The notes under the pieces are model-generated. The model searched no databases. It was given only the letters and a program-made list of their open reading frames with translations, and was not told the origin of the DNA. 22,796 bases of DNA from Pigoraptor vietnamica (lineage: Eukaryota; Opisthokonta; Filasterea): contig CALSCQ010001049.1 in NCBI GenBank assembly GCA_943704525.1, positions 1-22,796 on the forward strand, written 5' to 3'. Every line of letters begins with the position of its first letter. The first letter of the stretch is position 1. A program made the position numbers and the translations under genes. This document shows positions 18,301-22,796 of this stretch, one piece after another.

Positions 18301-20710
18301 GTTGTTCAACTGGCACGGATTCACGACTGCGACGAGGTAAACCACATGTGAGCTGGCTACGTAGTGACACGACAGACCCACAAACACCGTGAGCATTCTA
18401 ACGGAACCCACGTGAACAGTTCTTTCCGTTGTTGGTTGGGCTATAGAACGACGAGTTGTAGCACGCGCACGACGACACGGTCGGCGACGGGTTCGTACAC
18501 ACAGCGTTCGTGCCGCACAGGGCTTGGCTCGTCGTCAGTGTGCACGGGTTGGTTACTGCATCGGCGCAGAGGAATGATCAGCCATAGGAGTTCAAAACTT
18601 TTAGCTGCAGAGGAGAAGGAACCACGTGCCTGCGCAGAACTGTGACGAAAGGTCGAGGGCGGTAGCATTGACGGACGCGTCGCGGAAGATTCCGTCGGAG
18701 CGGCACTGGTACGTCTTCGTGTTCACAAGCGTGTAACTCCACTTGCACGAGGCAGAGCAGCCCATTCCAGTCGGCGCGCTGGTTGACGAGAGCGTCGTGT
18801 CGCACGAGAAGGTACCGTTTGTCACGGTGCCTCCGGGGGTGTTGCACGCCGTGTATGTCGTGCCCGCAACAAAGTACATCGAATTCGGCAGAAGTGCCTG
18901 AAACGTCGCCCCTTCGTGTCGAATGGTGATGGAGCTCGCCGTCCACTTGTCGGTCACCGTCCACGAGTACTGCTCGATGCGAAACGCGATCGTGACGATG
19001 TTCGGCCCAACCCACGGCATCACGAATGTGGCGCGGAGAGTGCTGTATGTCGAAAGTGCCGAGCCGACGACGAACTCTTCCGTCTGCAGAGAACACATGT
19101 TAGAGACGGAGAGAGAAGTGGGACAGGACGGGGAGTGCCGACGGAAAGATAAGACCAACCTTATTTGACCCTGTTCCGAACAGTGTCATGTACAACTTCC
19201 CAGGGCAGCCCTTATCCCACGTGCTGACGGTGACGTCATAGCTTGCGTATCGAATACAGGCGGTGTTCCCAGACGCCGGCGCCGACGGGGTTGACGTATT
19301 GTACCCCGGCATGCAAGGGCCACACGTCTGCGGCGTGTCGCTGCAGGGGAGCCGGTTCAACACAGCGCAGCTGGCGGCCGACGTCTGGCTGCAGTCCGGA
19401 ATGCACGACGCGCTGTCGAGTGACGCCGTCGACTTCAAATCCGCATCCGGGAGATAGACCGTCGCGGGCCCGCCGAGAACGTATCCGGAATCACAGATGA
19501 CATTGCAGGGCTTGCCTGGAAACGACGACACGCACGTGATCTGCCCGTTCGCGGGGAATCCGGACTCCTTCGTAGGCGGCGCAAAGAGATACGTGGTGCC
19601 GACGTCGATGGTGTCGTTCTTGGGATCGAGGTTGAACCGGAGCGTGCCGGGGAAGGCCTTGTTGTCGTCCGCGAAGATCTCAAAGTAGAGGGGCAGCCAC
19701 CAGTTCGTGTTGCCGTTGCTGTTGTAGTCACAGTCGATCTTGATCCCACGAAGCGCCTCAAAGCCGAAAAACGTCGAGGAAAACGTGTAGCGATAAGTGG
19801 CGCCCGCTGACATCGCTTGCGGGTTGCCGAGAAAACTGAGGGGGTTGAGGTAGATGGGTTGGATGTGCGAAAGGCCCAGCGCGCCGACCATGTCGAACTT
19901 GCACGGGATGTCTGTGCCGGCACCGTTCGCACCCGAAATGGTCATCTTGATCGAGTACGAGATCGTCCACACGGAACACTTGAGGTTCGCGTCGCCAACG
20001 GACGACGCAATGTCGCCGTAAACTGCCGTGCCGTCGCTGTCGCTAGTGGTTGTGCACGGCCCGCACGTGTCGGGCTTGCGACACGTCTGGCGGTTGTAGT
20101 ACGAGCACGATGACGGGGGATTGCAGCTCACGGCGCACGTGCCCGCCTTGTTCGGATACCCCGTGAACGAACTTGACGATGACAGCGGACACGAGGCAAA
20201 GGTAGACGTCGACGACGTATAGCCCGGGCTGCACACGAGCGAGCACCCGTTGCCGCTGTTCTGCGCGAGCGATGACTGGCAGTTGAAGTAGCCGTTCGCG
20301 GGCGCCGCGGGCACAGCGCAGATCATAAACTCCTTTCCCCCGACGCTGTCGACGAGGGCGTCCGTCGACACAAAGTTGAACTGATAGGGCACGCCATTCG
20401 CAATCACGATGATGCGCTCGGGGATCCAGTCGTCCGAGCTTGTGGTGAGCGTGACGCCGATGCGGTAGAGCGTCCCGACGTTGACAGTCGACGATATAGT
20501 CGTGTTGAAGCTTCGAGTGCTCACACCGCTGGCGACCTTGATGGCACCCGTGGTACCTGTCGACCCGAAGAGTCGAAAGTAGATGGAGTTTGTCGTGAAG
20601 CCATTCGCCGCCGTCCAGAGGGACACACTGTAGGCGTTCTGCGCGGACGCACTGCCGAAGCACAGCGCGACGAGAACAACGGCGCAGAGCGCGCGCGCTG
20701 ATCGGGCCAT
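11411..20710 (-). CDS. Receptor tyrosine kinase with PLAT-like, EGF and FN3 ectodomain
   Basis: Twenty exons (20710-19160, 19083-18630, 18555-18412, 18326-18192, 18076-17935, 17683-17574, 17480-17346, 17267-15313, 15038-14346, 14234-13538, 13406-13248, 13053-13008, 12924-12908, 12799-12655, 12536-12378, 12297-12262, 12119-12083, 11996-11946, 11883-11835, 11754-11411) sum to 7059 nt, 2352 residues, in one frame. Signal peptide 1-23; PLAT-like domains near 26-118, 246-372 and 489-610, each followed by a cysteine-rich CCP-like stretch and, twice, a TCGPC motif; five NPC-type EGF modules (669-890); about 20 MEGF-type EGF repeats (891-1725); two FN3 domains; helix 1936-1960; then RRRKRAKR. The kinase is complete: GEGEFGEV (2005-2012), K2030, E2052, HRDLAARN (D2129), DFG (D2166), YY 2179-2180, PVKWMAPES, SDAWSYGV. 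The tail has YAETEP and YAETLP. It should bind an unknown ligand and phosphorylate tyrosines at the plasma membrane. The last exon may begin one codon earlier. Confidence 0.92.
12537..12654 (-). other. GC-AG intron in the RTK catalytic loop
   Basis: Exon 14 ends ...GTGCACAG and the intron begins GCACGT; the next exon begins AGATCTCGCG after CTCTCAG. Only this join yields the invariant HRDLAARN. Any nearby GT donor gives the wrong frame. It is therefore a GC-AG intron with donor AG|GCACGT. Confidence 0.85.
14490..17267 (-). repeat. Tandem EGF-repeat coding array in the RTK gene
   Basis: About 20 repeats of ~43 codons (about 129 bp) follow one another in exons 8 and 9, with the pattern GWTGxxCxxxC...GxxC...C.C.NGxxCxRFxGxCxC. 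The units are diverged at DNA level, so this is an old array and not a recent expansion. Intron 8 (15039-15312) interrupts it inside one unit after GWRGDK. The repeats resemble MEGF10/SREC/Tie-type EGF stretches. Confidence 0.9.
15237..15312. repeat. (AC)38 microsatellite at the donor of RTK intron 8
   Basis: A pure 76-bp AC tract. On the minus (coding) strand it reads (GT)n and begins exactly at the splice donor, so the donor GT is itself the first repeat unit (AAG|GTGTGTGT). Degenerate CACGCAC/CATGCA units continue to about 15130. Confidence 0.9.
18556..18629 (-). other. GC-AG intron after the third PLAT-like/CCP-like module of the RTK
   Basis: Exon 2 ends ...TTCTGCGCAG and the intron begins GCACGT, the same donor hexamer as in the catalytic-loop intron. 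Joining to TAACCAACCC restores the EGF start VTNPC in phase 1; the only nearby GT (in CACGTGG) is in the wrong phase for the EGF module. Confidence 0.7.
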
Positions 20711-20786
20711 GGTGGCGCGCCACACGCAAGCGCAACCCCGTAATGCGGCACACACGCGACGTCAACGGCTGCGGGAAAACGAAGGG

Positions 20787-20797
20787 TATATATAAAA
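20787..20797 (-). promoter_or_regulatory. TATA box upstream of the RTK gene
   Basis: TATATATAAAA (plus-strand reading) lies about 80 bp before the RTK ATG at 20710, which itself sits in a good context (ACCATGG). The string could serve either direction, but only the RTK gene has a supported start nearby. Confidence 0.5.
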
Positions 20798-20975
20798 TGG
20801 ATGCGCGGCGACATGCAAACACGCCAATCCACTCAAGGTCAACCAGAGGTAAAATTAAAGTTGGGCGACAAACATTCGGGGCAGACGCCCGGGGTGACCG
20901 CTCACTTGATTTTTCGCGCGGTTATCTCGGCTGAAGTAGGAAAACGCGCAGAAAAGATGCGGAGGCGCTCTGTAG

Positions 20976-21209
20976 TTGCATGCGTGGCTCGTCTACACCT
21001 TCTCTGTGTTGCCCTGCCTTGTCTCGGGGGACTGGTACTGTTACGCAGCCCCGGAGTCATGTCGCACGCTCGGGTTCATAATCTCGGCCGGCCTCAACAA
21101 CACTGCCGAGTCTATGAAACAACAGCGAAAGCCCTATGGATGCGTACGTCCGTGCGTGTGTATTGCGTTTGGGGATGTTTGTAATAGATTTATAGAGAAT
21201 TTGTGGTAG
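20976..21209 (+). other. Coding-like patch of unknown identity, possible exon or exon relic
   Basis: After a possible acceptor (CTCTGTAG at 20968-20975) a 77-codon frame runs to TAG with C/G-ending codons like those of the neighbouring genes and a hydrophobic start (HAWLVYTFSVLPCLVSG, then DWYCYAAPES). The codon pattern fades after about 40 codons. I recognise no family and can place no convincing upstream exon, so this may be a small unannotated gene, a relic or chance. Confidence 0.2.
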
Positions 21210-21387
21210 CGCACAGCACGATTGGTGTTGGGAGGGGCGGGGGAGGGGGAGTGGGAGAGAGACCGGCGAAGGGATGGATATGCAACAAAGGACCTTATAC
21301 TTGACTGCAACGGGAGTTACTTGTTTCGCTCGTAAGCGTATGTTTGGGAGAAGTTGATTAGGAAGCGGATATACTGACGTATTACGC

Positions 21388-21496
<109 letters not shown>

Positions 21497-21816
21497 GCGC
21501 GACGATATAGTCACACGCACACATCGCGCTACGCACGTCAGTTTCAGCAGTTGCGCAGACGCACTGAACGCCAAGAAGCGCAAGACAGCATCGTGCACAT
21601 GTGAGAGGGCATTGCGATATGAACCACTACTCCATCTGCCTTTTTGTGACCCCGGTCGCACCGCAAGCACCAAAAAGCCAAACAGCGCTGCATCCCCAGG
21701 GACAAGCCGGTCGACAAGTCACGTGATCAGCACTGCCGTACCGCCCCACTTGATTAGCTGTCTGACTGGCCAGCGTTTGCAGTGTGGCGCATGCGTGCGT
21801 GGATTCGTGTGCCGAG

Positions 21817-21947
21817 ATGGGCGACACTCAGCAGCTCACGCGGGACCTCTGGGCGCTGACGGAGCGGCTGGTGGTTGTGCCGAGTGCATCGCGCGACAAG
21901 CCGCAGAATAGAGTGTGCCTCGCGCTCGTCGAGGAGTACTTTGCAGG

Positions 21948-21986
<39 letters not shown>

Positions 21987-22653
21987 ACACCCACGCAAAC
22001 GCATGCATGAGCACACGCGCACAAGCAGCACTCGAACAAACACACACATGGACGCATGATCTCACGTTCGCAATTCCCCACCGAACGCATCGTGACCGCG
22101 CCCACGCACGTATGCCCCCTCGCCGCCACGACTGCGCACGCGCACGCAGCGTAACATCCGCATGCATTCGCGCTTACCCCGCCAGCCACGCAACGACAGG
22201 CACGAAATGGAGTCTCACGAAGTTCGAGAAGGGACCCGAGGCATCCCCGATGCTCTACATTGCGAGGAGTTCGGCAACACGCCACAGCAAGCTGCTGTTC
22301 CTGGGCCACATCGACGTCGTCCCCCACGCAGAGTACCGAATGCAGGGTGCGTACGCGGTGCGAGTGGTAGTAGCCTCCCCCTGTGGCAACTCTTGAGTTA
22401 TTGTGTTGCGGCACGCGTTCTTCGTCATCCTATCGCTTTTATCAGCGTGAGAGGCGCGCACTACTACGTGGTGTTGCGCCTTGATCCCAGCCACGTCGAG
22501 AGAGATTCAAGTTTATTTATTCCTCGCGCGCGCCAGGCTCTCCCGACGGCGTGGTCACTGGGCGCGGCGTGAGTGACATGAAGGGACCCGTCGCGTGCAT
22601 GATGCATATGATGCGCGAAATGGACCCGGACGAGCTCGACCTCGCCATGTTAG
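21817..22653 (+). CDS. M20-family metallopeptidase (DapE/ArgE/ACY1-like), N-terminal part
   Basis: Three exons are visible, 21817-21946, 22200-22346 and 22537-22653, all joined in phase 1 through introns of 253 and 190 bp; a third intron opens at 22654 (GTGGGT) and leaves the window. The 131 visible residues carry the first half of the M20 metal site: GHIDVVP (H80, D82) and GRGVSDMKGPVA (D106, the residue bridging the two zinc ions), preceded by LVVVPSASRD, typical of the family N-terminus. No signal peptide is seen, so a cytosolic di-zinc amidohydrolase or dipeptidase is likely; which substrate cannot be told from this half. The ATG is the only in-frame start close to the conserved N-terminus. 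Intron 1 begins GTATACAC and runs straight into an (AC)17 tract. The end of exon 1 is repeated exactly, inverted, at the right edge of the window. Confidence 0.87.
21936..22028 (+). repeat. Inverted repeat, left arm (93 bp)
   Basis: Reads GTACTTTGCAGGTATACA, the (AC)17 tract, then CCCACACCCACGCAAACG and on to CACAAGCAG. It covers the last 11 bases of M20 exon 1 and the first 82 of intron 1. It is exactly the reverse complement of 22704-22796, including the microsatellite length. Confidence 0.95.
21951..21984. repeat. (AC)17 microsatellite in M20 intron 1
   Basis: Pure 34-bp AC tract starting four bases after the donor of intron 1; an identical-length inverted copy lies at 22748-22781. Confidence 0.95.
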
Positions 22654-22703
22654 GTGGGTGAAGAGGAGAGACGTGGTTGCCGTCGTATCCACTGCATTTC
22701 TTT

Positions 22704-22745
22704 CTGCTTGTGCGCGTGTGCTCATGCATGCGTTTGCGTGGGTGT

Positions 22746-22784
<39 letters not shown>

Positions 22785-22796
22785 CCTGCAAAGTAC
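22704..22796 (-). repeat. Inverted repeat, right arm (93 bp, cut by the window edge)
   Basis: The reverse complement of 21936-22028 with no mismatch. It ends only because the window ends, so the real repeat may be longer and reach further into an inverted copy of exon 1. The 675-bp loop holds the rest of intron 1, exons 2 and 3 and part of intron 3. Confidence 0.95.

Noticed and set aside
17268-20710. A separate secreted PLAT/EGF gene upstream of a shorter RTK gene
   Set aside because: Exon 7 ends in phase 1 with GTGAGT and joins cleanly to exon 8 at GTTTAG; there is no stop, promoter or signal peptide in between, and all 20 exons sum to an uninterrupted 2353 codons.

Overview
This window is eukaryotic. 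Nearly every gene is interrupted by short GT-AG introns (about 44-275 bp) at positions that restore conserved protein motifs. The sequence is GC-rich with C/G-ending codons, a 5S rRNA gene of eukaryotic type stands alone between two protein genes, and long (CA)n tracts are scattered through introns and spacers. A full receptor tyrosine kinase with EGF, FN3 and PLAT-like ectodomains, a bacterial-style cadherin-like repeat protein and compact gene spacing suggest a unicellular relative of animals (choanoflagellate-like holozoan). The group assignment is inference; no ribosomal SSU or organelle marker is present.

Layout from left to right: (1) the 5' end of a secreted class 3 lipase gene, minus strand, running off the left edge; (2) a 1.1-kb spacer with a degenerate ~170-bp tandem repeat and a CCAAT/TATA promoter; (3) a secreted protein with cadherin-like repeats and a MACPF-like region, plus strand, one intron; (4) a membrane protein with two tandem RING-H2 fingers, minus strand, six exons; (5) a GSTCD-type SAM methyltransferase, plus strand, six exons; (6) a 5S rRNA gene with its T-run terminator; (7) a DBP3-type DEAD-box RNA helicase, minus strand, no intron in the coding region; (8) a 20-exon receptor tyrosine kinase gene of 9.3 kb (2352 residues), minus strand, filling 11.4-20.7 kb; (9) a 1.1-kb divergent spacer with a ~100-bp (CA)n tract and one unexplained coding-like patch; (10) the 5' part of an M20 metallopeptidase gene, plus strand, running off the right edge.

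The genes are an ordinary nuclear mix and do not form one pathway. Secreted or surface proteins (lipase, MACPF-like protein, RTK) alternate with housekeeping ones (5S rRNA, ribosome-assembly helicase, methyltransferase, peptidase). The most notable items are the RTK, whose ectodomain begins with three repeated PLAT-like plus cysteine-rich modules not typical of animal RTKs; two GC-AG introns with the same donor AG|GCACGT, one of them fixed by the invariant HRDLAARN motif; a run of micro-exons (17-51 nt) across the kinase domain; the two RING fingers split by an intron in exactly the same codon; and an exact 93-bp inverted repeat at the right edge that copies the end of exon 1 of the M20 gene and may be either a real fold-back duplication or an amplification/assembly chimera.
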